Shown here: piece after piece, positions 9,381 to 21,900 of the stretch
Numbering within the stretch: the first letter of the stretch is position 1
Layout: each line of letters begins with the position of its first letter
DNA from: Pycnococcus provasolii
Lineage: Eukaryota; Chlorophyta; Pseudoscourfieldiophyceae; Pseudoscourfieldiales
Reading direction: 5' to 3'
DNA: 64,000 nt
Assembly: GCA_049487715.1 (NCBI GenBank)
Contig: CP150569.1
Coordinates: 434,001-498,000, forward strand
The notes under the pieces: generated by a model
Databases searched by the model: none
What the model was told of the DNA's origin: nothing
The model's input: the letters and a program-made list of their open reading frames with translations, nothing else
Translations under genes and position numbers: made by a program

Positions 9381-10622
9381 CTACGCCGCCGCAGCCAGTA
9401 CGCCAACGAGCGCACCCACGGCGATCGATGCACCTCGGACGCATCCCGACGTCGGCGCACTCGTCGTGACCGTCTTAACCACCGTTTTTTCTGTTGTCGT
9501 CGACGTGGTCGATGCTGTCGCAAGCGGTTTCGTCGTTGTCGTCGACGTGGTCGATGTTGTCGAAGGCGATTTCGTCGTTGTCGTCGGCATCGGCGTCGCC
9601 ACTGCGGCCGTCGTTGTCGTGACTATCTCCACAGCAAACTCGGGTTTCGAGATTGAGGTGAATCCGACGAGTCCTTTCTCCTTCAGATTCGAGGCGTAGG
9701 TGCCACTCTCGACGGCATTCGTAAGCACCTTTTGAAAGTCATTCGCCTCCTCCGTACCAAAGACGGCCACCTTGCAAGATACCTGAACGGCCTGATAGGT
9801 GTCCTGATGGAGGTGGCGTAGGCGAGACATGATCTCCACCGCCTCAACATCCGTGATTTCGCTCGGTGGAACGTCGAAGATCTTAGCCGTCACCTCGACA
9901 AACACGTCCTTGTTGAACTGAGCGAGAGTCATTCCTTCGAACGTCACTGACATTGGAACAAGTGTCGGAGTGTGCTCCTCGTCGGGCTCGACGCCTTTCG
10001 CGCATGCGTCAAAAACAGGCTTAAAGGCGCTGACCGTATCATTTTCAAAGAGGGAAACGCCTCCTGCGTCCTTGAAGTCCCACGCCGAAGCAGCCATGAT
10101 TTCCATGCACTCGGTCGTGACTCCGACGTCGTTCTTCAACGTGTCGCACGACGGCGGGCCCGACGCGTCTGTCATATTCTGGGCAAAGCCCACGAACTTG
10201 AGGAAGCACATCGTTCCTTCTGAGTCCTTGACTTCGCACATCGACGGATACACGACGCAAAGCGTTATTGTCACGTTTACGTTCTGCGTTGCGTTCGGCA
10301 TAGGCGATCCAGTTTCCGGCATCACGTCTTCTTCCCCCCCTCCTGGTGCGATGCCCGAGGTCGAAGCTGGCACAGTGGTGGTTGTAGTGGTGGTGGTGGT
10401 GGTGGTGGTTGTCGTGGTTGTCGTGGTGGTGGTGGTGGTGGTCGGCGTCGGCGGTGAAGGCGAAGGCGTTGGCGTCGATGATCCTCCCGAGTATCCGCCA
10501 CCCCCCGAGTAGCTTGACGATCCCGAGTAGCTATCCGCACTGCAAGGCCCTGCAAGTCCGAGCACCAGCAAGGCAAGGACGAACAAGTTCACTACTAAGG
10601 AGCAACGACACGAACAAGGCAT
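9381..10622 (-). CDS. Thr-rich mucin-like surface protein, probably GPI-anchored
   Basis: 413 residues from ATG 10622. A signal peptide is clear (SLVVNLFVLALLVLGLAG, then CSADS). A Gly/Ser/Tyr segment follows, then a run of about 20 Thr, which would be an O-glycosylation platform. The central ~240 residues are a folded, Cys-containing, N-glycosylation-rich domain with no family I can name; it includes a segment (VTFEGMTLAQFNKDVFVEV...) reminiscent of SEA-like or stress-type extracellular domains. A second Thr/Ser-rich stalk precedes a C-terminal tail (GASIAVGALVGVLAAAA) typical of GPI-attachment signals. The likely location is the cell surface. A short CCCTAA array lies 110 bp upstream. Confidence 0.8.
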   Translation of the reverse strand: MPCSCRCSLVVNLFVLALLVLGLAGPCSADSYSGSSSYSGGGGYSGGSSTPTPSPSPPTPTTTTTTTTTTTTTTTTTTTTTTTVPASTSGIAPGGGEEDVMPETGSPMPNATQNVNVTITLCVVYPSMCEVKDSEGTMCFLKFVGFAQNMTDASGPPSCDTLKNDVGVTTECMEIMAASAWDFKDAGGVSLFENDTVSAFKPVFDACAKGVEPDEEHTPTLVPMSVTFEGMTLAQFNKDVFVEVTAKIFDVPPSEITDVEAVEIMSRLRHLHQDTYQAVQVSCKVAVFGTEEANDFQKVLTNAVESGTYASNLKEKGLVGFTSISKPEFAVEIVTTTTAAVATPMPTTTTKSPSTTSTTSTTTTKPLATASTTSTTTEKTVVKTVTTSAPTSGCVRGASIAVGALVGVLAAAA

Positions 10623-10732
10623 GGCGTTCAAAACTGGATTCCCTGGATTCACAAGACGCGCGGCCGGATATTCGCGAAGAAGCGGTCGACCAAGTGGAAT
10701 ACGATTTGTGGCCGAAAACGCAAACGCAAACG

Positions 10733-10751
10733 CCCTAACCCTAACCCTAAC
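10733..10751. repeat. Short telomere-like array
   Basis: Three CCCTAA units on the plus strand, upstream of the Thr-rich surface-protein gene, preceded by CAAACG repeats. The following ~330 bp to 11080 hold no gene. Confidence 0.85.
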
Positions 10752-11080
10752 GCAAAACGTCTTCGTGCCAAAAAAAACTAAAAAAGCTAAACATCATCCT
10801 GTACTTTACCACCATGTACTAGGATTCCACAACCATGATGTGAATCACCGGCCGGCACTTATGACAAAGTCGATCAATCATAAATAGATCAAGGAAGGGG
10901 AAGTTCAATTAGTTCAACATGGCCTTGCATACCTTTATTGCCTTGCCTATAATCTTGAATATTTATATTGACCACCTCAACAGCCTCATCACCTCTGTCA
11001 TCGTCTTCACAGGGAACAGGACTTTTAGCGTACATAGCGTAGTGGGAGATCTAAGAACCACATTTATCTTAACTTACTTA

Positions 11081-12592
11081 TTATAACTTACTTAACTTAC
11101 TTGACTCATTTATTTTTAACTTACAAGTGATGCGGTGAGCCTGCTGCGCCAAACTTGCGCACTCCTTCTTGTGCGCCACGCCTTTGTTGCTCGACCCCGG
11201 TCCCTTGCCCTTCCAGTGAGCGAGCTGGCACTCACGCGAGCAGTAGGACACCGACTGGCACTTCGAGCAGCGCTTCATGTCGTAGTGAGGACCTTTGCCG
11301 CAACTCGCGCAGTAGCGCTTTTGCTTGCCGCTGTGTCGCTCCACCACCTTACCTTGCGCCTGCATCATCTCTTGAACACGAGCCGACATATTCGAGGGAT
11401 GTACCGAAAAGTCAACCATACGCCCAGCATTAGTCATGTCCAGATCGCCAGACTCTTCGTACCTCGCCACCATGCTTTTCAGCGACTCAATGTTAATGGA
11501 GGTCGTGGATATCATGTCAGTTGCGCCTGTTGGATGAGGAGGGTCGTCGTTCGTGTCAATGCCGTGCTCCTCCTCCCAGTCAAAAATGATCTTCGCGACG
11601 CGCACGTTCCCGCCTTGCAGGCAGTACTCCACCGGCAGTGCGAGCGATTCGAGTGTTCGAGCACGCGTGTTCGCACCCGCCTTGAGCAGCAGCCGCACAA
11701 GCTTGTGGTTGCCGCTATGGCACGCCTGGTGCAACGGCGTGAGCCCTTCGTCTTTTGGCGTGCCGCTCTGCAACCCGGAATTTACATCCGCGCCATTTTC
11801 CAGCAGAACTTGGGCCACCTTGGCGCAGCCAGCCTCGCACGTCGACGAAAGTGCATTCTTGCGTGTCCCTCGGTGCAATACCGCCGCAATATTGTATCCC
11901 TTTGCCACGAACAGTTCAAGAATGGCCGCGAACGCCTCCTCGCCAGCCGCGGCGGCGTTGTTTTTCGTGGCTTGCGCAGCGTAAAAGGACGAGGATGTGT
12001 CGTTTGTGTCCGGCGCATCTGGGTTCGCACCGGCGTTGAGTAGCAGCTTGACCGTCGCGACGTTTCCCCTGAAAGAGGCGTAGTGTAGCGGCAAGTTTCC
12101 TGTTTCTGGGCACCTTGCGTTGACAGCGTCCGCGCCGTTCTTCAGGAGCACCTTCATGCACTTACCAGATAGGTCCTCCCTCGCCGCGGCGCAGATCACC
12201 TCTGCGGCGAGCGCCTCCTTTTTTCGTGCCGTTCCTGCTTGCTTGATGACTTCTGCGAGCGCGAGTTCGTCGCAGTGCCTTGCTGCACATTGCGCAGCAA
12301 GTGTGATACCATTTTGTCGTATGAGGTTAGATATGAACGTTTTGCGTTGCTCTGTATTAAATTCCTTGGTATCGAAGTCGTCGTCCTCGGCCCCCTGGGA
12401 TTGCTCAGCTGCAACATATTCCTCCATGGATTCCAACATATCACTAGATGCCCCAAACGACCGACAGACTTGTAAGAGATCGCTCATGGAGGATGCGCCC
12501 ATACATGCGGCGTACATGCGAGCAGCTTCAGGATCCATCATAGACGTCAAGTCGACGTCGTTGTCACCTGCGGAGACGGAGGTGGACGCCAT
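11081..12592 (-). CDS. Ankyrin-repeat protein with C-terminal MYND zinc finger
   Basis: 503 residues from ATG 12592, chosen because sequence upstream of it reads as non-coding. After an acidic N-terminal region (EDDDFDTKEF) come at least five ankyrin repeats, including NLPLHYASFRGNVATV, KNALSSTCEAGCAK and LTPLHQACHSGNHKLV. Near the C-terminus is a MYND finger: CASCGK...CSKC...YCSRECQ...HKKEC, with the usual C-x2-C, C-x2-C, C-x3-C and H-x3-C pairs. MYND fingers bind proline-rich partners, and ankyrin-MYND proteins act as adaptors in cytosol or nucleus. The domain identity is sure; the partner is unknown. Confidence 0.9.
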   Translation of the reverse strand: MASTSVSAGDNDVDLTSMMDPEAARMYAACMGASSMSDLLQVCRSFGASSDMLESMEEYVAAEQSQGAEDDDFDTKEFNTEQRKTFISNLIRQNGITLAAQCAARHCDELALAEVIKQAGTARKKEALAAEVICAAAREDLSGKCMKVLLKNGADAVNARCPETGNLPLHYASFRGNVATVKLLLNAGANPDAPDTNDTSSSFYAAQATKNNAAAAGEEAFAAILELFVAKGYNIAAVLHRGTRKNALSSTCEAGCAKVAQVLLENGADVNSGLQSGTPKDEGLTPLHQACHSGNHKLVRLLLKAGANTRARTLESLALPVEYCLQGGNVRVAKIIFDWEEEHGIDTNDDPPHPTGATDMISTTSINIESLKSMVARYEESGDLDMTNAGRMVDFSVHPSNMSARVQEMMQAQGKVVERHSGKQKRYCASCGKGPHYDMKRCSKCQSVSYCSRECQLAHWKGKGPGSSNKGVAHKKECASLAQQAHRITCKLKINESSKLSKL

Positions 12593-13147
12593 AGAATAAT
12601 TTCTTAAGGTTAGTTTTTGTGATTTTTCAAACCCGATTGCAAGGGAAGCAAAAACCAAACCAGGGGGGAAATTTGCTCTGGCCCCTTGCTCTCTCTGGTT
12701 GGTTGTTTTTTTCATCATGGGGATCCGTCTTCGCACCATGGCCATGGGTGGGTCCCTCTTCTTTATTCTTTCTTTCTCCTGGGGGGCCGTCGCGTTGCTA
12801 GACTTGATGATGCCATCTCCCTGTTCAAGAAAAGCTGTGTGTCCCCAAACATGAACTGCCAAAGGAGTCAGGGGACCCCTACGCTTAAGCCACTCGCCAG
12901 ACTCGACCACTCCCTACCTATGACAGTATGACGTCGAAGGTCGAACCAGCTCCTGGGAACACGTCAACCTACCCTCCATGGAGATGAAAGGAAAGCTTGA
13001 AAGGCAAGTGTGCGTCGAATGAAGGAATCTACCCTATTTTATTTTATTTCCCCGAAAACGGGATAAAACTGGCCATGGCCGCAACTCCATATGCCATGGG
13101 GGCCATTACCGTTGTGGGTCCCCACCCTGCTGAGGGTCGGGGCTCCT
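12593..13147. other. Intergenic stretch between divergent genes
   Basis: About 550 bp between the ankyrin-MYND gene and the Cache-receptor gene. It should hold both promoters. Several short ORFs cross it but none has coding character. No telomere-like array is present here. Confidence 0.5.
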
Positions 13148-13327
13148 ATGGCTATGGCTATGGCTGTGGCTATGGTGGCTTCTTCGGCCCTGGTGGCTTC
13201 ACGGCCACAGCCATTTCTCACGTGCCAGCGTCGTGCTGGTGCTGGTCGAGGTGGAAGAGACGACGTTATGCTCGTGGTACAAGAAGACGTTATGCACTTT
13301 ATGGCTGTACTTGTTCCTTGCACTTGA
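13148..13327 (+). other. Candidate signal-peptide exon of the Cache receptor
   Basis: In the same frame as the large ORF that starts at 13370, but cut off from it by stop codons, an ATG at 13148 opens MAMAMAVAMVASSALVAS, which is a good signal peptide. The large extracellular protein downstream needs such a leader and has none in its own ORF. A short intron between about 13220 and 13420 would join them; several weak donor and acceptor pairs fit the frame and I cannot choose between them. Confidence 0.4.
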
Positions 13328-13369
13328 CTTCCTTAAGGTGTTTTTTCTCGTCATCCCTCTGGTTGTTAA

Positions 13370-16300
13370 TTGGGCCAACTCTCGAACTCATTTTCAAGGT
13401 TTCGTGGATTCGGGCCAGCTCTGGCGTTCGCACAAAAGCAGCAGACTTCTCAACAGCCTTCTCAAGTCGACGTGCCAACCGCACCCGCGACGGACGCGTG
13501 CTCCGCGTACACCGCGGAACCGTGCGCGTGGACCAACGCCGCGTACATGGTCAACGCTGTCGCCAACCTCCTGCAAAGCATACAAACAAAAGAAGACGCA
13601 ACCACGTTCGAGGCGAAGTTTCGACAACTTACTAAGCCTTTCGTGATATCCGGCGGTTTCTATGTCAGGTTATGCTCGTCCGACGCGTCGACGTGCTTAG
13701 TTTCGGGAGGGGCGTCAGACGACAGCTCGTTACAATCTTGGACTGAGTTCTACAAAGACTCAACAGCCAACGCGCCAATCGCCGTAGCGGCCGCTATGCA
13801 CACGAACGCGCTACCGTCCTTCATGCAGGCTCAGATTCTTCACGCTGTTAACACAACCTCGCGAGGACGAGGGAGCTGGGTGGAAGCAGTTTACGCCGAG
13901 TGCCAAGTTCTTCGCACGAAACTGAGCGAGAAAAGCGTGAAACAAGAAGCGTTCGTTCTCACGCCGTGCCTCACCACGCACGCAGTTGAGGCACAGCGCG
14001 TCGTATTCGAGCCACGATTCGCCGTTAGCACGTTCTTGAACGTGCGTCGTGTGCCACCGCCAGCCGTGTCCATCTTTCAGCAACTGATACCGCCAAACAA
14101 GACTCAAAATCACGACGAGGGCTTCATCATTGCATCCGGTATTCTAAACAGCGTGCCAGAACCAATACTGCCGTGCAACTCTGCCGAGGCATCGGGGTGC
14201 GCAAGACACAATGTTAATGTGCTCGTGGGACGAGTGTCTTCCACCGCGCGCTCGTGCACAAACGAGCAGTGCGTGCACAAGCTTCTGCAGGATATCACGT
14301 TCGACACGCAGAAGTATCGCGTGTCCAATCGTGACCTCGGACAAGGCGAAGCCTTCTTCTACGTGTTTGCCATTCGTGAAGATGGCACCTTCCTCGCGCA
14401 CGGAGCGAACCCTGCTCTCGTAGGCATGACACTGGAAGGTGTGGGTGAACACGGAAAAAGAGCAGCCGTCTCAATTTCCGCCGCATCGCTAAAAAATGGC
14501 GGGTATGGTGCCGTCGCCACGTACGACTGGCCCGTCTCCAAATGCCAAGCACTGGCAGATGAAAGGGAAGAAGGCTCTTCGGATGGGTCAGGGTTCCCAC
14601 TAATGAGCTTCTGTCCACCCGTACAAAAGGTTGCCGTGACCATTCGTGTCGAGCACATGAGTGGCACGATTGTATACGGCGCGGGGTACAACCACGCAAG
14701 GCCAACATACCCCCCGATCGATTCCATGAACAAGACGCTCTCCGAGTGCTCTACGCTCTACGCCTTGCCATGCGCAGAACAAGAGGTGAAGATGCTTGTG
14801 AATTACGCGATCAGCGCCATCACCATTCACGCCGATGAGCCGTCGATCCCTCTTGACGCGATCACTTCGCAAAATGCCGATTACATGCAAGGGGGCGCAT
14901 ACCTCTTTGCGTTCATCGCGTCGACGGGCGAATTTGTCGCGCACGGCCGGTTCCCAGATTGGGTCAAGAATCAAGAGAGCCTTGTGGATTTGGCAGATCT
15001 TCTTGGACTTGGATCCGACATAGTGAGAGGCGACCTGCTGCTGGAATCAGCGCGGCAGGCAGCATCGGCGGGAGGAGGCTGGGTTTCGTATAACTTCATT
15101 TCTCGCGGTGGTGAAGTCATTGATAAGCTCGCCTACTTTATTGAGCTGAATCTTCATAATTTGCCGCAATTCAACGGCAAAGACGAAACCGTGATCATTG
15201 CATCGGGATACGACGCAGTATGGTATCCTTATGACAATGGAAATAGCGCCGCCAAAGACTGTCTTAATTTATTCAATACCGAGTGCAGTCGATCTCGTGC
15301 GATCAGCCTCGTTGGATATACTACAGCCCAAATCGAGATTGGAATCTTCAGTGCTGCTGGTGGCCTGAATCTGGACGTTCAACTCGACACCGCGTTTGCC
15401 AAAATTCAGAAAAGTGTGGGAGATGTGCGTCAGGATGCGAACCAGAGCCCGCCCGTGTTCGCTTTTCAGCGAAGTTCTGGAATACTGATGGGCAGTGCAT
15501 TCGCAATGACTAATAATGGCACGTCTTGGAATGAGGTGTACGTAAATCGTACCTTCGGCTACATCATGGAACAAGAAGGGCGCTTTGTAGACAGCGACGC
15601 TTTCTTTGACAAGCTCGTGCAAATGAGCGTTGGCGGTGGTGGCTGGGTGAGTACTGACCCGTATCGCATTGACCTGGAAGAGCTGGCGAAGGCTTCGTTT
15701 AGGCAGCGCGTGAACCGGCTATTTTATGTCTCAGGTATGATTTGTGCGCAGGCATTCCAACTCGCAGATTCCATTGATTCGTGCGGATTCGTCGTAAGCG
15801 AGATTATGGATAGTTCGATAATCGCGTCGTGTTCGCCTGGGCAAGTATTGTTGCACAGTCCCGATGAATGCATTGATGTACCTATGGGATTCGTGCTAGT
15901 GCGTGACGACGAGGGACGTGTGCTTCGCCCTCCCGTGCTAAAGCGTTGTGAACGTGGGATGTACAGCTTGGTCCCAGGCAATGGAGTTGAAGAGTTTTAC
16001 AACGCAACCTGCCTTCCTTGTCCAAGCGGTGCGACGTGCGATGGTGGTTTCTTGATCAGCCATCCAGCGGCAAAGCACAACAAGACGTGGATAGTCAATC
16101 CGGGTTACTGGGGTTCACCCAGCATCCAATCCTGCGAACCTAACGATGCAACTTGCGTGCTCACGGGAATTTACGCCTGCGACAGCGCTGTTGCATGCCC
16201 AGGAGGACCCGGTGTGGCAAAGTGCGCGGCGGAATATGACAGCGACGCTCCGTTGTGTGGTGCTTGCCTGAAAGGGTATGACTTCGACGTGAACAACCCA

Positions 16301-18191
16301 GGAACTTGCCAGGAGTGCCCTTCCGCGAGGGTAATTAAAACAACCGTGGGCGGTGGCTTCGCTTTATACGCGCTGATGTGGTACATAATATACCGCTTCC
16401 TTTGCTTCTTCGCCGTGGAAAGGAAGCCTGCTTCCGATGAAAAAGGCATGCAAGGAGCGGGAAAAGAAATGGATGAAGGCGCACTCCAGACGAAACTCAA
16501 CAACCTGTACTACAAGTACTACTATACAGCGTCCAACGTCGCGTACACAGCTGGTGCACTGTCGAATATCCTGACGGGGTATATCCAGGTTTTTGGGCAA
16601 ATGAGGGATCTGTACACCTTCAAGGCACCCGGTTTCCTGACAGAGTTTTTCGAAGTGCTCAACGGATTTGTGAATCCATTTGGCGCAATTACGCGATCGA
16701 AGTGCGTCTTCGACCAACTCATCAGTGGCGATTCAGGATTTGATCCATACATTGCCGAAATCGCGGTCTCGGCATTAACCCCTTTCGCAATCGTCATCAC
16801 GTTTGCGACGGTGTACCACGCCGTCGTTTTTTGGAACCGCGAACGCGTCAAGTTGACTGTGCTTCGATCTGGATGCATGAAGTTTCTTCTCTTCTTCATC
16901 AACTATTTCCATCCGAGCATTTCTGCGACAATGTTCAAGCTGTTCCGGTGCGACAAGATTCGCTCGGATTCCATAACCTCCCCCTTAAGTGTCATGCGTG
17001 CGAGCAGACCAGTCTTATGCTCCTTGGACCACTCACATTACAACGCGCTCGCCATTGTCGTAGGCATCTACACCGTGCTCTTCGTCTTTGGATATCCCTT
17101 GATATTCTATTTCTGTCTGCGGAGGTGGAAGCGTACGGTGCTACGAGACGAGGAAGGTCGCATGATCATAAAAGAGATGTCGTTCCGCACGCGACGTGCA
17201 ACTGACAAGACGGGGCGTCTCGCTTTCTTCAAAGTGAAGCGGCCAATGAACATGCTCGATACAGAGTACGTGAACTCGTTATGCGGCATTTTCTACGAAG
17301 TTTACGAGATTCATTTTTTCTACTGGCAGGTTTACGAAATATTTAGAAGGCTCGCGTCGACGGGTGGTGTGATCATGGTCGCCGTTGTGAGCCAAGGAGT
17401 TGATGGCGAAGAGGGCATTTCCATTTTATACGGGCTTGTGATTGCTGTATGGAGCCTTGCATTCCATTCCATGCATATGCCCTACCGCGACTCGAGATGG
17501 GACTGGCTTTGGATGACGATCCACCTAAATCAGGTTGTGGCTATGCTGTGTATCTCTAGCTTTGCCACAGAAACCACGAGCACGCTTCCCGCAATTCCTG
17601 CTGCGATCATGCTTTCGATGACGTTACTCATATTCGTCATGATCGTGTACGTGTGCTTCTTCTGGGTGGATCCCTACAAGAATGCGGGAGAGGATGAGGA
17701 ATCAGATACCGCTATGGATTTGGTTCGCAATGACGAGTACGACGACAAGATCACACAAGAACAAAGCGAAAACGAAAATATTCCATCTGACGAATTTACC
17801 GTGCTTGTGGATGAATTGCGTGCGGGCGAGAGATTGGAGGACTCTTCGCCATCATGTGGGTATTTCTAACATGCTAAATCGGAATCGAAGTCAAAGTAGG
17901 AATACCGACGAAGTCGCCGTTCCGATCGATAAAAGCTCTAATGGCAGCATGGACCATAACCCTGAGGACATCGACAGTGTTCGTCGTATCATTGACAATA
18001 TGGGCGAGGCGGCGAAATTCCTTCCAACTCCTGGGAAACCACAACCTCCTCCAGCGCCGGTCGGACTGCCGCCCTTGTTACCCTATCAAGTAGGGGTCCA
18101 TCCCATTTTGCCTCTTGAATTGAATGGCGAGGATCTGGATAACGACGTGGATAATTTGGCGACGACGACGGATGACGACGAGGATTATTAG
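13370..18191 (+). CDS. Giant receptor: four Cache-like units, Cys-rich block, TRP-like membrane module
   Basis: The main frame runs to 17869 (1,499 residues). Four related extracellular units of ~180-230 residues show Cache-domain features: FVFAIR-DGTFLAHGANP, YLFAF...GEFVAHGRFP and GGGWVSY-type endings. Cache domains sense small extracellular ligands. From ~820 to 985 is a Cys-rich block (CLPCPSGATC, PGYWGS, CGACLKGYDF) common in protist channel-like proteins. About eight membrane spans follow (~990-1435), resembling TRP-like modules. At 17855-17869 the frame stops, but an overlapping frame continues an acidic tail to 18191, needing either a one-base shift or an intron such as 17856-17913. 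The N-terminal leader is probably in an upstream exon. Function as a ligand-gated channel or receptor is inferred. Confidence 0.8.
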
Positions 18192-18995
18192 ATACTATTT
18201 GTGATGATTCGAAGACTGTAAAATGAATCTTTTAGGATACTGTAATTAATCCTAAGTATTTTGGTTTTTTTACTGATGAAGGTAATTACATGTGCAGGTA
18301 TGGCGAGCTACTGTAACCTACTAACCTTTCAGTTAGCTTCAAGTTAACGGTACGGTGCCGCAAGCGGCAAGGGCGCAAGCGGCAAGGGCGCAAGGGCGCG
18401 TGCGGAATCCTACCTTTACAGTAGGTGGACGATAGACTAGTACTAAGGAAGGTGGTCAGCTCAAGGACTGTGCAAGCTAAACATCTCGGGATCCCGGAGG
18501 ACCTAAAGCCACTACCGGGTAAAGGTAAAGGTATGTGTGTGATTAAAAATTGAGACTTGCAAGAAACAGCCAAATAATGACGAAATAATGAGGTTCGGCT
18601 GTAATGAGGTTCGGGTTTTGGTTTTAAGGTTTTGGTTTTTCGAGGAAAGTAGAAAAGTCAAACTTCGTCTCGGAGGAGGAGGACGCGTCCAATCGGCGGA
18701 TGTTTAGATTTTCAGAAATATATTTTTTTTAGAAATTTTTTTCAGAATTCATGCCGGCCATGTGGTGGTGGTGGTCATCGTCATCGTCATCGTCGTCAAC
18801 AAGATCCATGTCGGGTCCTCCAAGATCTTACTCCTTGACCTTGAAGGTGGTTTATTTCATGGTGTGTGTTGGTGGTATTTGTTATTCGTGTGTCATGTCT
18901 GTCGTCATGTTTGGCGGCTCGGCCGATGGGCATTTCTTTGGGATTTATGGACGGCCGCTCTTTGGGCTTTATGGAGGGCCGCTCTTTGGGCTTGG
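18192..18995. other. Intergenic stretch with small tandem repeats
   Basis: About 800 bp without a convincing gene. It holds a CAAGCGG/CAAGGGCG tandem repeat around 18360-18400, an AT-rich patch at 18720-18745, (GTC/GTG)n-type triplets at 18766-18800, and a duplicated GGCCGCTCTTTGGGC unit around 18950-18995 that runs into the next gene's leader. Confidence 0.55.
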
Positions 18996-21900
18996 ATGAT
19001 GGCCCTTTGCCTTTGCCTTTGCCTTTGCGGTCTTTCAGTAGCATGGGGATTCGTCGTCGTTGGTTCGTCGCTCGTCAAGCTTGCCAGCGACACATTTGAA
19101 AGTTCACATGGAAAGGAGGAGATTGCGGAGGAGGAAACTTAGCCAGTACGCGTCAGCCGCGCTCGCGATTCACGTCGAAAAGCCGAAGGACCTGTCGCGA
19201 GCGGCGGCCGCGTACGCGAGGATCATCAAGGAAACGGCAAGCAGCGGCGTGTCGGCACCCGCTATCGAGTTTCACATCAGAGCGAACGTGAGTCTGCAGG
19301 AGGCAACGGACGCAGCGACGACGATTGTTGACACCGGTGGAAGACGCAAGGCTGCGGTTCGCTTCATCGGACACACCAGGAGCTGCGGGGGGTCGACGTG
19401 CGAGATCGACGGAAGAGGGACAAACGCGAGGCTGCTCAAGGCGCACGGCGAGGGCGTGATGGTGGAGCTTCGCGATGTCATGCTGCGAGGCTTCCATGCG
19501 AACGACACGGGGGGAGGTGCCGTCTGGCTCGGCGAAGGCGCTACTGCAACCATCACACGCGTGCAATTCGTTGACAACGACGCGGGGGAGGATGGCGACG
19601 GCGGTGCGCTGCTCATGTCGAAGTCTGCCGCAGCGGTTATCAACGCTTGCCGCTTCCAGGGAAATCGCGCGAGACGCGGCGGCGCCATCGCATCGAGAGA
19701 CGTGAGCCAGCTCGCCATCTTTGGTAGAGGCGTGGACGTCGACGGACTCGCTTGCACGCTTGAGGCGAATCGCGCTAACGAGACTGGTGGCGCTCTGCAC
19801 ATTTCCACGGACCCGAGGGCGCGCGCTGTCGCATACGGGTGCGACTTCATACAAAATGAAGCCACGCGTGACGGCGGAGGCGCCATCGCATTCAGCGGCG
19901 ACGCGTTCGAGGTTGCGGCACGAAGCGCTCCGCCGGCTAGCCTCATCACATCGGTGCGGTGGTTTCTTGCACACAATCGTCGAGACATCACCTCAAGAGG
20001 GTACGCTGGCCGATTCGTACTGCACTGGTGCGACTTCAGAGGCAACACAGCGAGCGACGGTGACGGTGGCGCGCTAAGGATATCATCAGGTGCGTTCGTG
20101 GATGCCAAAGGCGTAGTGCTCCATGGTAATGTTGCCAGGAGGCGCGGCGGCGCGGCTGCTGTGCACGACCGAGCACGGCTTGAAATTGCGGCACCGTGCG
20201 ACATCACGAGCAATGAGGCACCGGCAGGCGCGGCAATTCACCTCGCACGGGGCCGATTTCCAAGGGCGCTCGATGCGTTCGCACAGATTGAGCGGTGCCA
20301 GCTCGTGGGTAATGGGGCTGCGCGCGCTGGTGATGATGCGCAGGGATCCGTCGCAGTTCTTCTTTCACCGTTCGTGCACGCGAGCGAATCATTTCGCGTG
20401 AAATTTGCTCCTAACGTTTCTGGCGTGCCACTCGATTCCGGCACCTCAAGCGGCGATGACAACAGCGTCGACTGGGCGGATATGGCAGCAGCCCGCTCTT
20501 CTGCGGTCTTCAGTGGAGCTGCCACCGCACTTGCCGCTAGCGGCGTGCGACAAGCGGGAATCATCAATTCCTTTTCAATTCGCTTGTCTGGGTGCCGCCC
20601 ACTCACCGTCGAAGAGTCTATGCAGACTCCTCATGCGGCAACTCTCGCAGCATACGCTGGTGGGCAGGATCAGCTCTATCTCAACGACGGATGGAGAAAT
20701 GGCACGTGGCCGCTTCAACAAGTCGCGCTTCCCGACATCACGGCGCACCCCTTTGCCGATGCTCTGTCCACGGCATCAGCACCGTCGCCACCTCCGCCAT
20801 CTCCACCGCCGATGCCGCCGATGAGCCCGCCACCGCCACCCACGTATGTACCACCGGTTATCCCCGAAGACGCTGAGACCGTGGAATCGGCGGATGCGTT
20901 ACGCGCCGCACTGGGGGCGGCATGCACGCACCGAAAGCCTGTGGTTTCCATACGCCTCACGCGCGACGTTCAGCTCGTATCCCGCCTGTTCTTTGACGCT
21001 GCCGAGTGCGCTGGCCCAACCGCTGTCACGGTGTACGGTGACTGCGGTCGATATGCAGTCGGCGGTGGAGGCGCTTGCATTATCGACGGCCTGAATTCCA
21101 GCGCCCTTCTCGACGTGACTGGAGGCTTCCGTGAAGGCGACACCCACACGAGCCATCTAACGCTCGTCAATTTCGTCCTGCGCAACGGGTATCGCGCCGG
21201 ATTTCTCGATAGATTTGGCGCGTGCTGCGCAGGCGACTGCGGCGGCGGCGGCGTTCTTGTGGTGACGCCGTCTCTTGGCAAGGGCACAATGCGAGTGCGC
21301 TTCGAAAGCGTTCGCTTTGAGCACAACGTTGCGATGCCGCCCGTCAAGTCCGGAGTCGAGGTAAAAGGCGCTGGATTAGGCGGCGCGGTGTTTGTGACTG
21401 CGCCGCCGGATGGAAGCACGGATGGAGTGCAAGTGACGTGTGAAATTTGTTCATTCGTGAAGAACGAAGCGCTACATGGCGGTGCGATGAGCCTTGGTCG
21501 CAACGTTCCGTGTGATGGTGAGCGTGGATTCAGCCGAGGTCTGGAAGCGTCGCTACGCACCGTGTTCTTTAACGGCAACTTGGCCGCTAACACAGGATGT
21601 GGCGGTGATGTTTGTGTTGCTGAAGGTGCCAGCGCCAATCTTGTTTGGGGCGATGCAATCTGGGCGGATACGGGAGGGTCACTGGGATCCGTCTCACGAA
21701 CGCCGGCGCCACCGCCACCGCCACGAACACCTAGTCCTCCACCACCACCGCCGAGTCCTCTGCCACCGAGCCCACCTCCCTCGGCGCCACCTCCTCCCGA
21801 GGCACCACCGAACGCGACGCTTCACAGCATTCGCCATCCAACTGCCATTGCCTTTGTTGGTGGTGACACTGGAGCTTTTGGGTCGCGATGTGCATCGGGT

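Noticed and set aside
12997-13635. Plus-strand ORF of 212 codons before the Cache receptor
   Set aside because: It overlaps the receptor's coding frame and changes to Arg-rich nonsense there; only the separate frame with the Ala/Met/Val leader is kept as a candidate exon.
20970-21638. Minus-strand ORF of 222 codons opposite the beta-helix protein
   Set aside because: Pro/Thr/Ser-rich shadow of the Gly-rich rungs; no recognisable family.
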